From positions 310,001-374,000 of the forward strand of contig NZ_VAJM01000001.1 in NCBI RefSeq assembly GCF_005771675.1: DNA of 64,000 nt, given 5' to 3'. Below are positions 54,015 to 62,718 of the stretch, in pieces. Origin of the DNA: Hymenobacter jeollabukensis (GTDB lineage: Bacteria; Bacteroidota; Bacteroidia; Cytophagales; Hymenobacteraceae). Below the pieces are notes generated by a model. It worked only from the letters and a program-made list of their open reading frames with translations, did not search any database and was not told the origin of the DNA. The position numbers and the translations under genes are program-made. Position 1 is the stretch's first letter, and each line of letters begins with the position of its first letter.

Positions 54015-54719
54015 TTAGCGCAGCAGGCGGCGTAGGGCTTGCTCGATAACGTCCAGGCGGCGGTTGACGGTTTGCAGCACCTCGTCGCTGAAGAAGGCGG
54101 CGCCGTTGGTGCGGGCGGCCAGGTAGCGCGCCAGCGTCGAGCTTTCGTGCAGGTAGCTGCGCAGCTCGCGTTGGGCCTGCTCCCAAGCGTCCGCGCTGCC
54201 TCCGGTCAGCAGGCGGGCGCGTAGCTGGATGGTCAGGCTTACCAGGCCGGCCAGCCGGGCCAGGAGCGCGTCTTCGGCGGCGGTAAATGCGCGCGGCTCC
54301 CGCCCAATCACGCACATAGTGCCGATGTTCTCGCCCTCGGGCATGCGCAACGGGGCCCCGGCGTAGCAGCGCAGCCCGGCGGCTTCGGCCACCAGCGGGT
54401 TTACCAGGTTGCAACGCTCCTGCTCCAGGTCGGGGAAGGTGACAGTAGTATGCTCCAGCACGGCCGCCGAGCACAGGCTGTCGGCCCGGGGCACGGTTTC
54501 CAGGCCCGGCAGGCCCACGTTGGCCTTGAAAAACACATCTTCGGCCCCGACCAGGGAAATCAGCGAGATGGGCAGATTGAAGAGCTGCGCGGCCAAGGCC
54601 ACGTAATCGTCGAAAATCGGCTCCGGGGTGGTATTCAGAATCTCGTACTGGTAGAGCGTGCGCAGGCGCGTCGGTTCGGTGGCCGGAATAAGCGAGGCGG
54701 GCTGAACGTAAGGCGGCAT
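54015..54719 (-). CDS. GAF-domain protein 1
   Basis: Soluble GAF-domain protein of 234 residues with no output domain. The GAF fold covers about residues 25-175: LYQYEILNTTPEPIFDDYVALAAQLF, then LISLVGAEDVFFKANVGLPG and a central SLCSAAVLEHTTVTFPDLEQ, with Cys in the position where bilin-binding or small-molecule GAF domains often have one. The C-terminal 50 residues form a helix that may dimerise. Such stand-alone GAF proteins may sense small ligands or redox state and act through a separate kinase; none is adjacent. It is a tandem paralogue of the next gene. Confidence 0.85.
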   Translation of the reverse strand: MPPYVQPASLIPATEPTRLRTLYQYEILNTTPEPIFDDYVALAAQLFNLPISLISLVGAEDVFFKANVGLPGLETVPRADSLCSAAVLEHTTVTFPDLEQERCNLVNPLVAEAAGLRCYAGAPLRMPEGENIGTMCVIGREPRAFTAAEDALLARLAGLVSLTIQLRARLLTGGSADAWEQAQRELRSYLHESSTLARYLAARTNGAAFFSDEVLQTVNRRLDVIEQALRRLLR

Positions 54720-54788
54720 GCGGAATCCCTGCGGGGTAAGTACGGGCGCAAAGTACGTGAATCTTGAGCCGGCGAGGCGCTACCGAGC

Positions 54789-55454
54789 TTACCCCTGCGC
54801 GGCAGCGGCCAGCAAACCAGCCACTTCGCGCAGGCGGCGGCTTACTTCTTCCAGGAAATCGGCCGGTACGGGCACCTGCTCCCCGCTGCGCACTTTCAGG
54901 TAGCGCACCAGGGCCATTTGGTTGCGCAGCTCGGTTTCGGCATTCTGGCGCAGCCGCTCCCAGCCGGCCTCGTCGGCGGCGCGCAGGCGGCGGCGGGCTT
55001 CCAGGGCCAGCATGGTCAGCTCGGCCAGGTGGGCCAGCATCTGCTGCTCGGCTTCGGTTAGCTCGCGGGGTTCGTAGCCGGCCAGGCACAGCGTGCCCAG
55101 GCAGCCGCCCTGCGGCGCCCGTAGCTGGGCCCCGGCGTAGAACACCACGTGCTGGGCCCGCATGAGCGGGGTGCTGAACTGGGGCTGGGCGGCGAGGTCA
55201 GGGAAAACGAGCACCGGCAGCTCGTGGCGCACGGCCTGCGGGCAGATGCTCTGCTCAATCGGCAGGCTGTCTTGGGCGGGCATGCCCACGCTGGCTTTGT
55301 GCCACACCTCCTCGTCGGCCACGAAGGCAATGCGCGCCACCGGCACGCTGAAAATGTAGGCGGCCAGGGCCGTCAGGTCGTCGAACAGCGGCTCCTGGGC
55401 CGAGTGCAGGATGTCGTACGAGTGCAGCACTTGCAGGCGGGAGGATGGAGGCAC
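54789..55454 (-). CDS. GAF-domain protein 2
   Basis: Second stand-alone GAF protein, 221 residues, 69 bp upstream of GAF protein 1 on the same strand. The layout is the same: LQVLHSYDILHSAQEPLFDDLTALAAYIF, VARIAFVADEEVWHKASVGMP, then SICPQAVRHELPVLVFPDL with Cys at the equivalent position, and a C-terminal helix with LREVAGLLAAAA. Shared sequence is moderate, so the duplication is old. A degenerate -7 box TACTTTTA lies at 55497-55490 and a TACTTTG-like box precedes GAF 1, so the two may be expressed separately. Ligand and partner unknown. Confidence 0.85.
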   Translation of the reverse strand: MPPSSRLQVLHSYDILHSAQEPLFDDLTALAAYIFSVPVARIAFVADEEVWHKASVGMPAQDSLPIEQSICPQAVRHELPVLVFPDLAAQPQFSTPLMRAQHVVFYAGAQLRAPQGGCLGTLCLAGYEPRELTEAEQQMLAHLAELTMLALEARRRLRAADEAGWERLRQNAETELRNQMALVRYLKVRSGEQVPVPADFLEEVSRRLREVAGLLAAAAQG

Positions 55455-55762
55455 GGGGAAGCAGCTGGGATTCGGACGATAAGAAGGGCTAAAAGTAGCC
55501 AGCCCGTTTGGTTCGGCAAGCCGACGCGGGCCGATAGGTGCGGGTCGGCCGCCTTTAAAGGCGCGGCGCCGGCTTCATTCCGGCTGGCTGCCGCCGAAGC
55601 CACCGGCGCCGGATGCGCGAAAGAGGTATATTGGAAGGCGCGAATTGGGCGCTCCGGCCGAAAACCGGCCGCCCGGCCCGCCGCGTATGTGGGGGGCCAC
55701 CGCCCGTGACGCCCGCTGCGCCTTCCCTGCCGCCGCCCTGCCCTCTACCCTAGCCCGTGCCT
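55455..55762. other. Non-coding spacer between divergent GAF 2 and membrane protein genes
   Basis: About 300 bp without a supportable gene. It holds the degenerate minus-strand -7 box at 55490-55497 and several GC-rich short palindromes (for example GGCCG repeats near 55654-55672), but no clear promoter for the plus-strand gene and no long repeat. Confidence 0.5.
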
Positions 55763-56188
55763 ATGGCCCGACTCGTACTACGCCCCTTGTTGCCCCTGTT
55801 GCTGGCCATCGTGGAAGCGGCGGCCCTGGCCTACGTGCTGCGCGCCGTGTCGCGCTTCATCGGCTTCAACAACCTGCTGCCCTGGTGGATGGGCGAGGCC
55901 ATTCACCAGACGGTGCTGCTGACGGCCTTCCTGGCCACCCTGCTGTTCGAGCAGCCCCGCCCCTCGCGCCGCATGGCCGTGCTGGCCGCCGCCGTGCCGG
56001 GCGCCGTCATGGCCTACGACTTCTTCATGGCCTTCACCCGCAGCTGGGGCTGGTTGCTGAGCGGGGCCACGGCCTTCGTGTTCGGCTACAGCCTATACCT
56101 GATTTTGAGCGAGGAAGCCGAGCTGCAAACCAGCAACCGCGCCGGCCGCTGGCACCGCCGGGTGTTGCAGCGCCGCCGCCACGAGTAG
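55763..56188 (+). CDS. Small polytopic membrane protein of unknown function
   Basis: Membrane protein of about 141 residues with four predicted helices (about 8-28, 46-60, 70-88 and 94-112) and a basic cytoplasmic tail with RWHRRVLQRRRHE. No family is recognised. The ATG at 55763 is used; a GTG at 55757 would add two residues. It precedes a GT2 gene by 71 bp on the same strand and may belong to that glycosyltransferase group, for example as a GtrA-like lipid-carrier helper, but it lacks the GtrA motifs I know, so that remains a guess. Confidence 0.68.
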   Translation: MARLVLRPLLPLLLAIVEAAALAYVLRAVSRFIGFNNLLPWWMGEAIHQTVLLTAFLATLLFEQPRPSRRMAVLAAAVPGAVMAYDFFMAFTRSWGWLLSGATAFVFGYSLYLILSEEAELQTSNRAGRWHRRVLQRRRHE

Positions 56189-56259
56189 CCCCTCCGCGCC
56201 GTACCGTTTGCCGCCGGTTCGGCTGCTTGTCCCCACTTTTGCGCCCTGATTCGCGCCGC

Positions 56260-56988
56260 ATGCCCTCTTCTTCCGCACCGCCCTCCCCGCTTCCGCTCAT
56301 CGACGTTATCATCCCGGCCCACAACGAAGCCCGCAGCATCGGGCTGGTGCTCCGCGACATTCCCTGGGCTTGGGTGCGCGAGGTCATCGTGGTCGACAAC
56401 GCCTCCACCGACGACACGGCCACCCCGGCCCGCGCCGGCGGGGCCACCGTGCTGCGCGAAGACCGCCCCGGCTACGGCTTCGCCTGCCTGCGCGGCATGG
56501 CCCACTGCTACGCCCGCCCGCCCCGGGAGCAGCCCGACATCATCGTGTTTCTCGACGGCGACTACTCCGACTACCCCGAGCAGCTGCCCGAGCTGCTGCG
56601 CCCGATTCTGGAGGATGGCGTGGACATGGTCATCGGCTCCCGGGCCCTGGGCCAGCGCGAGCCGGGCGCCATGCTGCCCCAGCAGATTTTCGGCAACTGG
56701 CTGGCCACCACGCTGCTGCGGCGCCTTTACGGGGCGCATTTCACCGACCTGGGCCCCTTCCGTGCCATCCGGGCCGAGGCCCTGCGCCGCCTCGACATGC
56801 AGGACCAGACCTACGGCTGGACGGTGGAAATGCAGCTCAAAGCCGCCAAACAGGGCTTGCGCTGCGCCGAGGTGCCGGTGCGCTACCGCCGCCGCATCGG
56901 CGTGTCGAAGGTGTCGGGCACGGTGAAGGGCACCCTGGGCGCGGGCTACAAGATTCTGTGGACCATTTTCCGCTACGCCCGTGGCTAG
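56260..56988 (+). CDS. Family 2 glycosyltransferase (polyprenyl-phosphate sugar transferase-like)
   Basis: Soluble GT2 enzyme of 242 residues, of the dolichyl/undecaprenyl-phosphate mannose or glucose synthase type. Motifs are VIIPAHNEARSIGLVL near residues 16-31, VIVVDNASTDDTA near 43-55, the metal-binding IVFLDGDYSDYPE (DGD), and the acceptor region DLGPFRAIRAEALRRLDM with YGWTVEMQLKAAKQG. No C-terminal membrane helices are present. It likely makes a lipid-linked sugar donor for a GT-C enzyme such as the one at 58542. ATG 56260 begins MPSSSAPPSPLPLIDVIIPA; the long frame upstream is a shadow of the membrane-protein gene. Confidence 0.9.
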   Translation: MPSSSAPPSPLPLIDVIIPAHNEARSIGLVLRDIPWAWVREVIVVDNASTDDTATPARAGGATVLREDRPGYGFACLRGMAHCYARPPREQPDIIVFLDGDYSDYPEQLPELLRPILEDGVDMVIGSRALGQREPGAMLPQQIFGNWLATTLLRRLYGAHFTDLGPFRAIRAEALRRLDMQDQTYGWTVEMQLKAAKQGLRCAEVPVRYRRRIGVSKVSGTVKGTLGAGYKILWTIFRYARG

Positions 56989-57009
56989 CCGCCGCGCCGC
57001 CCGGCCGCG

Positions 57010-57017
57010 TACCTTTG
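57010..57017 (+). promoter_or_regulatory. -7 box before the membrane GT2 gene
   Basis: TACCTTTG fits TAnnTTTG and lies 37 nt before the ATG at 57055, suggesting an internal promoter in the glycosyltransferase group. Confidence 0.6.
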
Positions 57018-57054
57018 CCGGGCCGATGAAGTTGATTACCGTGGCTGCTTACCG

Positions 57055-58545
57055 ATGCTTGGGCTGGAAATTCTGCTGCTAGTCCTCTACGGGCTGTGCC
57101 TGCTGTTCGTGCTGGCCTTCAGCGTGGCGCAGTGGCGGCTCACGCGCCTGGCCCGACGCGCCTACGTAGCCGCGGCCACCGCGCCCGCCCCGCCCCTGCC
57201 CGCCGACGCGCGGCAGTGGCCCCGCGTGACGGTGCAGCTGCCCGTCTACAACGAGCTGAACGTGGTGGAGCGCATCATCGACGCCGCCGCCGCCCTAGAC
57301 TACCCCGCCGACCGCCTGCAGATTCAGCTGCTCGACGACTCCACCGACGAATCGGTGGCCCTGGCCGCCACCCGCGTGGCCTACCACCGCGCCCGCGGCG
57401 TCGACATCGAGCAGGTGCGGCGGCCCGACCGGCAGGGCTACAAGGCCGGAGCCCTGGCCCACGGCCTCGCATCGGCCACCGGCGAACTGGTGGCCATCTT
57501 CGACGCCGACTTCGTGCCCGCGCCGGACTTTCTGCGCCTGACGGTGCCCTACTTCCTGGCCGACGCGCAGCTGGGCGTGGTGCAGACGCGCTGGGGCCAC
57601 CTCAACGAGGATTATTCCCTGCTCACCGAGCTGCAGGCCTTCGGGCTGAACGCGCACTTTCTGGTGGAGCAAGTGGGCCGCAACGCCGGGCACCACTTCA
57701 TCAACTTCAACGGCACCGGCGGGGTGTGGCGGCGGCGCTGCATCGAGCAGGCCGGCGGCTGGCAGGCCGATACGCTCACCGAAGACCTGGACCTAAGCTA
57801 CCGGGCCCAGCTCGGCGGCTGGCACTTCCGCTACCTGCCCGCGGTGGTGGCCCCGGCCGAGCTGCCCGCCCAGATGGACGCGCTCCGCTCGCAGCAGCAC
57901 CGCTGGAACAAGGGCGGGGCCGAAACCGCCCGCAAGCACCTGGGCCGGGTGTGGCGCAGCGCCGCGCTGCCGCTGAGCACCAAGCTCTACGCCACCGCCC
58001 ACCTGCTCAACAGCGCCGTGTTCGTGGCCGTGCTGCTGATGGGCCTGCTGAGCGTGCCCTTGCTGCTGGTGCAAACCACCACGCCCGAGCTGAGCTGGGT
58101 GTTTCGGCTGGCGGGCCTTTCGGTGCTGAGCCTGACGCCGCTGGTGGCCTATTACTACGCGGCCTGGCGCTGGAACGGCGGCCGGGGCGCCACGGGCCGC
58201 GCCTTTGCGCCCAAGCTGCTGCTCTTCCTCTCCATCTCGATGGGCCTCTCGTTGCACAACGGCTGGGCGGTGCTCACCGGGCTGGCCGGCCGCCTCACGC
58301 CCTTCGTGCGCACGCCGAAATCGGGGCTGAGCACGCCGGGCGCTACGGCCCGCCTCCGGCGCTACCGCACCGGCTCCGTCAACGGGCAGACGGTGCTGGA
58401 GGCACTGCTGGCCCTGTACTTCGCCGGGGGCATTTACCTCGCGTTCCGCCTGCACAACTACGGTCTGCTGCCCTTTCACCTGCTGCTGACGGCGGGCTAC
58501 GCGGCGGTGGTGTACTACAGCGTGCGGCACGCCCGGCAGCCATGA
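57055..58545 (+). CDS. Membrane GT2 glycosyltransferase (cellulose-synthase-like)
   Basis: Processive-type or ceramide-glucosyltransferase-like GT2 enzyme of 496 residues. One N-terminal helix (about 4-26) is followed by the catalytic domain with VTVQLPVYNE, LLDDSTD, the DxD motif FDADFVP, TEDLDLSYRAQLGGW and the QxxRW motif QQHRWNKGG. Four to five C-terminal helices complete it. The pattern fits enzymes making beta-linked polymers or glycolipids at the inner membrane. The stop overlaps the start of the next gene by 4 bp (ATGA), so translation is coupled. Its own -7 box is present upstream. No BcsB or PilZ-like partner is seen. Confidence 0.9.
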   Translation: MLGLEILLLVLYGLCLLFVLAFSVAQWRLTRLARRAYVAAATAPAPPLPADARQWPRVTVQLPVYNELNVVERIIDAAAALDYPADRLQIQLLDDSTDESVALAATRVAYHRARGVDIEQVRRPDRQGYKAGALAHGLASATGELVAIFDADFVPAPDFLRLTVPYFLADAQLGVVQTRWGHLNEDYSLLTELQAFGLNAHFLVEQVGRNAGHHFINFNGTGGVWRRRCIEQAGGWQADTLTEDLDLSYRAQLGGWHFRYLPAVVAPAELPAQMDALRSQQHRWNKGGAETARKHLGRVWRSAALPLSTKLYATAHLLNSAVFVAVLLMGLLSVPLLLVQTTTPELSWVFRLAGLSVLSLTPLVAYYYAAWRWNGGRGATGRAFAPKLLLFLSISMGLSLHNGWAVLTGLAGRLTPFVRTPKSGLSTPGATARLRRYRTGSVNGQTVLEALLALYFAGGIYLAFRLHNYGLLPFHLLLTAGYAAVVYYSVRHARQP

Positions 58546-59906
58546 GCGCTGCCCGCCGCCCCACGCTGCTGGGCGCCGCGGCCCTGCTGCTGGCCGCCAC
58601 CCAGCTCGGCCTGGCCTACTACACGCCCCGCCCTCACACCGCGCAGCTGCTGGCGCTGTTCGGCCTCGGCACCCTGGCCTACGCGGCCCTCCTGCACTAC
58701 CGCCTGCCCCTGCGCGCCGGCCTGCTGCTGGCCCTGCTGCTGCGCCTGCTCTGGCTGCCCGCCACGCCCGCCCTGTCCGACGACTACCACCGCTTCCGCT
58801 GGGACGGGGCCCAGGTGGCGGCCGGCCAAAGCCCCTTCCTGCACCGCCCCGACGAATACCAGGCCGGCGGCGGCACGCTGACGGGCCCGCCCCAACTCAC
58901 CCCGCAGCTCTACCAGCACCTGAACTCGCCGCGCTACTATTCGGTATACCCCCCGGTCTGCCAGGCGCTGTTCGGACTGGCCATGCGGCTGTTCCCGGCC
59001 TCGGAACTGGCGCAGATCATCGTGCTGCGCCTGGCGCTGCTGCTGGCCGAAGCGGCTACGGCCCTGCTGCTGGTGCGGCTGCTGCGCCGGTTCGGGCAGC
59101 CGCCGGAGCGGGCTTTTCTGTACCTGCTGCACCCGTTGGTGCTGACCGAGCTGGTGGGCAACCTGCACTTCGAGGCGGTGGTAATTGCCGGGGTGCTGGG
59201 CGCCCTCTGGCTGCTGACGCGCGGCCAGCTGCTGTGGGCGGCCGGAGCCTTAGCCGTGGGCGTGGCAGCCAAGCTTACGCCCCTGCTGGCCCTGCCGCTG
59301 CTGCTGCGCCGGCTGGGCTGGCGGCGCACGGTATTGTTTGGCCTGACCCTGGGCGTCGTGCTGGCGGCCAGCTTCGCCCCCTTTGCCTCGGCCGCGCTGC
59401 TACGCAACATCGGCCGCAGCCTCGATCTGTACTTCCACTCCTTCGAGTTCAACGCCAGCGTGTACTACCTGCTGCGCGCCATCGGCTACCAGCTCACGGG
59501 CTACAACGAAATTGCCCGCCTTGGCACCGGGCTGGCGGCCACGGCGGCGCTGGGCGTGCTGCTGCTGGCAGCCCTGGAGAGCCTCCCCACGCTGGCCACG
59601 CTGCCGCGGGCGGCCCTGCTGGCCTTCACGCTCTACTATCTGCTGGCCACCACCGTACACCCCTGGTACCTCACGCCGCTGGTGGCGCTGAGCTGCTTCA
59701 CCGGCTGGCGCTACCCGGCAGCCTGGGCGGCGCTGGCGACGCTTTCGTATGCCACCTACCGCACCGCTGCCTACCACGAAAACCTAGCGCTGGTGGCGCT
59801 GGAGTACCTGGGCGTGCTGCTGATGGCCCTGGGGGACTGGCGCCGCCGGGTAGCCACTACGCCCGTCGAGCCAGCAGCACCAATCAGCCCGGGCCGCGCC
59901 GACTGA
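58542..59906 (+). CDS. GT-C-type membrane mannosyltransferase-like protein
   Basis: Polytopic membrane protein of 454 residues with about eleven helices. The first large external loop has SDDYHRFRWDGAQVAAGQSPFLH, an acidic DD plus RWDG motif typical of GT-C enzymes using polyprenyl-phosphate mannose (PIG-M/GT87-like). Later, LHFEAVVIAGVLGALWLL and VHPWYLTPLVALS are also characteristic. It overlaps the membrane GT2 gene by 4 bp. Together with the GT2 at 56260 that could make its lipid-linked donor, it forms a coherent pathway for a glycolipid or surface glycan. The overlong reading frame starting inside the previous gene is rejected; ATG 58542 has the correct leader. Confidence 0.85.
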   Translation: MSAARRPTLLGAAALLLAATQLGLAYYTPRPHTAQLLALFGLGTLAYAALLHYRLPLRAGLLLALLLRLLWLPATPALSDDYHRFRWDGAQVAAGQSPFLHRPDEYQAGGGTLTGPPQLTPQLYQHLNSPRYYSVYPPVCQALFGLAMRLFPASELAQIIVLRLALLLAEAATALLLVRLLRRFGQPPERAFLYLLHPLVLTELVGNLHFEAVVIAGVLGALWLLTRGQLLWAAGALAVGVAAKLTPLLALPLLLRRLGWRRTVLFGLTLGVVLAASFAPFASAALLRNIGRSLDLYFHSFEFNASVYYLLRAIGYQLTGYNEIARLGTGLAATAALGVLLLAALESLPTLATLPRAALLAFTLYYLLATTVHPWYLTPLVALSCFTGWRYPAAWAALATLSYATYRTAAYHENLALVALEYLGVLLMALGDWRRRVATTPVEPAAPISPGRAD

Positions 59907-60027
59907 GTGGGTACGGACGGCTGAACCCTCCGACTGCGAAAACGGACACACCCGGTATCTATCTGATTTTTAATCAAAACCGCTAGCCGGGCATCCCATC
60001 TTACGGCTCGGGGGGGTGGATAATGAC

Positions 60028-60912
60028 CTACCGGAGCAAGCGCCCGAGGAAATCGGCAATGGCCGGGTACAGCTCCTGCTGGTGGAAACGGGCCCGGTCG
60101 AAGCCCGGCGGGTCCTGGGAGGGCGGAAACTGCGGACTGACCCGCGCCGCCGGAAACGGGCTCAAAAACGAGAAGTGGCCGGCGTTGGCGACGAGGCGGT
60201 AATCCAACCGGTTCGCGTCGGGCAAGCCGTTCAGTACGTGCTGGATGAAGCCCGGCGGTATGTGTTCGTCCTGCTCGCCCGCCAGCGCCAGCACCGGAAC
60301 CTGCACCCCGCGCAGACTGCCCTCGGCCAAAAACCAGGGTATGGCCGGCGCCAACAGCACCAGGGCCCGTACCCGCGCATCGGCGGCGGGCACCGGAATG
60401 AGCCGGGGCGGACCGTCGGCTGGGGTGCGCGACACGCTGGTGGGCCGGCCACCGGCCAGGGCCAGCGCGGTATAGCTGCCCAGCGAGTGGCCGATCAGCG
60501 CCACCGCGTTGGGCCGGATGACCGAGGCCAGACGCGCATCGGTCAGCAGGTGGTCGATGGCGAGCTGCAGGTGGCGGGGGCGGGCCTGCAGGTTCTGCGC
60601 CGTATGAGCCCAGCTGTCGTCGTCGCGGTTGTTGTGCGGGTGCTCGGGCAGGGCCACCACGTAGCCGCGGCGGGCCAGGTCCAGGGCCAGGTTGCGGTGC
60701 ACCATTCCCGAGCTGCCGGTACCGTGCGAGAGCAGCACCAGCGGAAACGGCCCGGCCAGCGGCGCGGCGTCACGGGCCACGTCGAGCTGGTACAGGCCGA
60801 TGGTTTCGGGCTGACTGGCGGTGTCGGTGGGGTAAAATACCGCCACCGGGAAGGTCAGGTTCAGGTCGGCATCGGCTACCTGGGCCGCGCAATAGCCTAC
60901 AAAGTCGCTCAT
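60028..60912 (-). CDS. Dienelactone-hydrolase-like alpha/beta hydrolase
   Basis: Cytoplasmic alpha/beta hydrolase of 294 residues. There is no signal peptide. The oxyanion segment LVLLSHGTGSSGMVHRNLA is followed by the long loop ALPEHPHNNRDDDSW, the nucleophile elbow ALIGHSLGSYTAL, the acid region LALAGEQDEHIPP and the catalytic His in ANAGHFSFLSPF. These features place it with the predicted dienelactone hydrolase group that includes platelet-activating-factor acetylhydrolase-like enzymes. Substrate unknown. It is the last gene of a minus-strand run with a 58-bp gap to the lipoprotein gene before it. No terminator with a T-run was recognised after its stop. Confidence 0.85.
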   Translation of the reverse strand: MSDFVGYCAAQVADADLNLTFPVAVFYPTDTASQPETIGLYQLDVARDAAPLAGPFPLVLLSHGTGSSGMVHRNLALDLARRGYVVALPEHPHNNRDDDSWAHTAQNLQARPRHLQLAIDHLLTDARLASVIRPNAVALIGHSLGSYTALALAGGRPTSVSRTPADGPPRLIPVPAADARVRALVLLAPAIPWFLAEGSLRGVQVPVLALAGEQDEHIPPGFIQHVLNGLPDANRLDYRLVANAGHFSFLSPFPAARVSPQFPPSQDPPGFDRARFHQQELYPAIADFLGRLLR

Positions 60913-60970
60913 CGTTCGGAGTGCTGAGCTGGCAAGTACGCCATTGCGCGGCGGCCGGCCGCGAGCCGGC

Positions 60971-61876
60971 TCAGTGCTGCCAGTAGGCGTAGCGGCGCAC
61001 GTCCTTGAGCAGCAGGGTGCGGCCGTCCCAGGCCGCGTGCTTGAGCAGCAGGTGCGGATACCGCTGATCGAACCAGTACACGTTGTCCTTGCCGCGCTCC
61101 AGGCGCACCGTCACGCGCCAGGAAGGGCGCGGTGCCTCGGCATCGGCGGCGCGGGCCACGCGGACCTCGGCGCGGTAGCGCTTGGGCTCGGCGGCCTTGC
61201 TGGTTTGCTGGGTTTCGAGCACGTTCAGCTCCAGCAGCGGCTCGTCGTTGAAGCGCAGGCTGCGCAGGGTGTAGGGCAGCGCGTCTTCCAGCACCAGGTC
61301 GAAGGGCAGCGACCGGTGCCCGGTGCCCTGCCCGTCCCAGTACGAGTTGTAGCTCAGGTCGTAGCCCTGCTCCTGCTGCGTAATGGCCTTGAACGTGTTG
61401 CCGCACCACTCCTGCGAGGAGCTGGTCAGCTTATGGAGCTGCAGCGGGTCTTCGCGCCGGAAAAACAGGGACGTGAGGTAGTGGTAGGGGTAGTTGTCGG
61501 TCGGAATCTGGCAGAACTCGTTCACCTTCATCACCCCGAACAGGTCCTCGCGCTTGTAGTCGTCCGTTTTCACGTCGAAGGCCCGGTTGAAGTCCTCCTT
61601 CACCGTGATGATGGTCAGCTCGTAGGCCCGCGGCTTGTCGTACACCACCCGCTCGGCCGAGTACGTCGCCACCTCGGCCAAGCCATCGTCCCAGAGCTTG
61701 TTCTGCGCCCAATTCACGTTGAAATAACGGTGCAGCGGCTTCAGCGCCTGCGGGTACTGGTCGGTGCCAGCCCGCTCCATGGCCGGGCCTGATTGGCCGC
61801 AACCGGTGAGCAGCAGCGCACCAAGAACTACCCCGGCGCAGGAGTGAAGAGCGAGACGAAAAGGGCGAGCAGGCAT
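60971..61876 (-). CDS. Conserved lipoprotein of unknown function
   Basis: Exported lipoprotein of 301 residues. From ATG 61876 the leader ends GALLLTGCGQSG, so Cys near residue 27 is the lipidation site. The mature part has a conserved-looking body: HRYFNVNWAQNKLWDDGLAEVATY, then ELTIITVKEDFNRAFDVKTDD and FRREDPLQLHKLTSSSQEWCG (partial quotes). I recall related Bacteroidota proteins carrying the misleading name septum formation inhibitor Maf, but no Maf nucleotide-pyrophosphatase motif is present and a lipoprotein cannot be that enzyme. Function unknown. A TACCTTG box lies at 61901-61895, so it may have its own promoter. Confidence 0.75.
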   Translation of the reverse strand: MPARPFRLALHSCAGVVLGALLLTGCGQSGPAMERAGTDQYPQALKPLHRYFNVNWAQNKLWDDGLAEVATYSAERVVYDKPRAYELTIITVKEDFNRAFDVKTDDYKREDLFGVMKVNEFCQIPTDNYPYHYLTSLFFRREDPLQLHKLTSSSQEWCGNTFKAITQQEQGYDLSYNSYWDGQGTGHRSLPFDLVLEDALPYTLRSLRFNDEPLLELNVLETQQTSKAAEPKRYRAEVRVARAADAEAPRPSWRVTVRLERGKDNVYWFDQRYPHLLLKHAAWDGRTLLLKDVRRYAYWQH

Positions 61877-61912
61877 ACGGGCAGAATGTCGGCGCAAGGT
61901 ACGCCCGCCGGG

Positions 61913-62515
61913 CTATTCGGGCGTCGCGGCCTGCCAGCGGCGCCAGTCCTCGGCCGTGTCCACGTCGTGGAGCGTGGGCAGCAGGGCCACCGTCAGGCCG
62001 GCTGCGGCGGCCCGGGCCAGCGTGTCGCGCAGCACCGAGTCGGTGCTCCAATGAATGCCCTCGAACAGCGCGGACTGGGGCTGGCGCAGGCCCAGCAGGT
62101 AGTAGCCGCCGTCGTCGGCCGGCCCGAGCACTACGTCGTGGCCGTGCAATTGACGGAAGGCGGCAACGAGGATATCGGTGCTCAGGCCCGGGCAGTCGGT
62201 GCCGATGACCACCGTGCGTTGGGCGCCTTCGGCAAAGGCCGCGGCGAAGGCGTGGGCCATGCGCTGGCCCAGGTCGGCCGCGGCGGGCTGCAGCTGCTGC
62301 CGGGTGCCGGGCCACAGCGGACCAGCACCGGGGGGCGGCGCGGCGGCCAGCCAGAGCGTGCTTTCGATGGGCAGCGGCGCCACGGCCGCCTGGGTGTGGT
62401 CGAGCAGCTGCCGGTAGATGTCCAGCGCGGCTTCTTCGCCCAGGCCGGCGGCCAGGCGCGTCTTCACCTTGCCCAGCTCCGGGTAGCGCGCAAAAATCAG
62501 CAGGTGCTCAGTCAT
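61913..62515 (-). CDS. TIGR04282-type glycosyltransferase (DUF2064)
   Basis: Soluble glycosyltransferase-like protein of 200 residues, of the DUF2064/TIGR04282 family associated with arsenosugar biosynthesis loci. The start MTEHLLIFARYPELGKVKTR is diagnostic: the FARYPxxGKVKTRL motif is the nucleotide-binding part. The central IGTDCPGLSTDIL and VVLGPADDGGYYLLGL are the family's acidic motifs, and the end DVDTAEDW is conserved as well. It lies downstream of a rhodanese gene and a peroxidase-like CMD gene, which supports the arsenosugar association. The radical-SAM ArsS and methyltransferase ArsM expected of a full pathway are not in this window. Confidence 0.9.
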   Translation of the reverse strand: MTEHLLIFARYPELGKVKTRLAAGLGEEAALDIYRQLLDHTQAAVAPLPIESTLWLAAAPPPGAGPLWPGTRQQLQPAAADLGQRMAHAFAAAFAEGAQRTVVIGTDCPGLSTDILVAAFRQLHGHDVVLGPADDGGYYLLGLRQPQSALFEGIHWSTDSVLRDTLARAAAAGLTVALLPTLHDVDTAEDWRRWQAATPE

Positions 62516-62718
62516 TTAATATGCGGGAATATGCTGCGCTTCGCGCATGTGGGGTAATGTGCGCAATGCGCAGGCGACGGTTTCTGACAGCGGTTCGCGG
62601 AAGAGAAGTCGTAGCTCGCCGAGCTGTTCTGCAATGCCATCAGCCGCCAACAGCGCCGGGGCGCTTATTTCATGGCTCATGGTCGCCACATTTCGCACAT
62701 TCCACCTCATTCTTCACA
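62516..62718. repeat. Intergenic element with ATGTG/CACAT arms (1)
   Basis: The left side has TGCGGGAAT, TGCGCTTCGC and GCATGTGG; the right side has repeated CACATT units ending TTCACATTAA. Opposite halves thus tend to pair. It shares TGCGGGAAT and GCGCTTCGC with the element at 63250-63414. A 53-codon minus-strand frame inside it is not supported as a gene. Confidence 0.55.

Noticed and set aside
62516-62710. 64-codon minus-strand frame just before the TIGR04282 gene
   Set aside because: It lies within a repeat-rich intergenic element, has no signal peptide or family, and its codons follow the repeat units.
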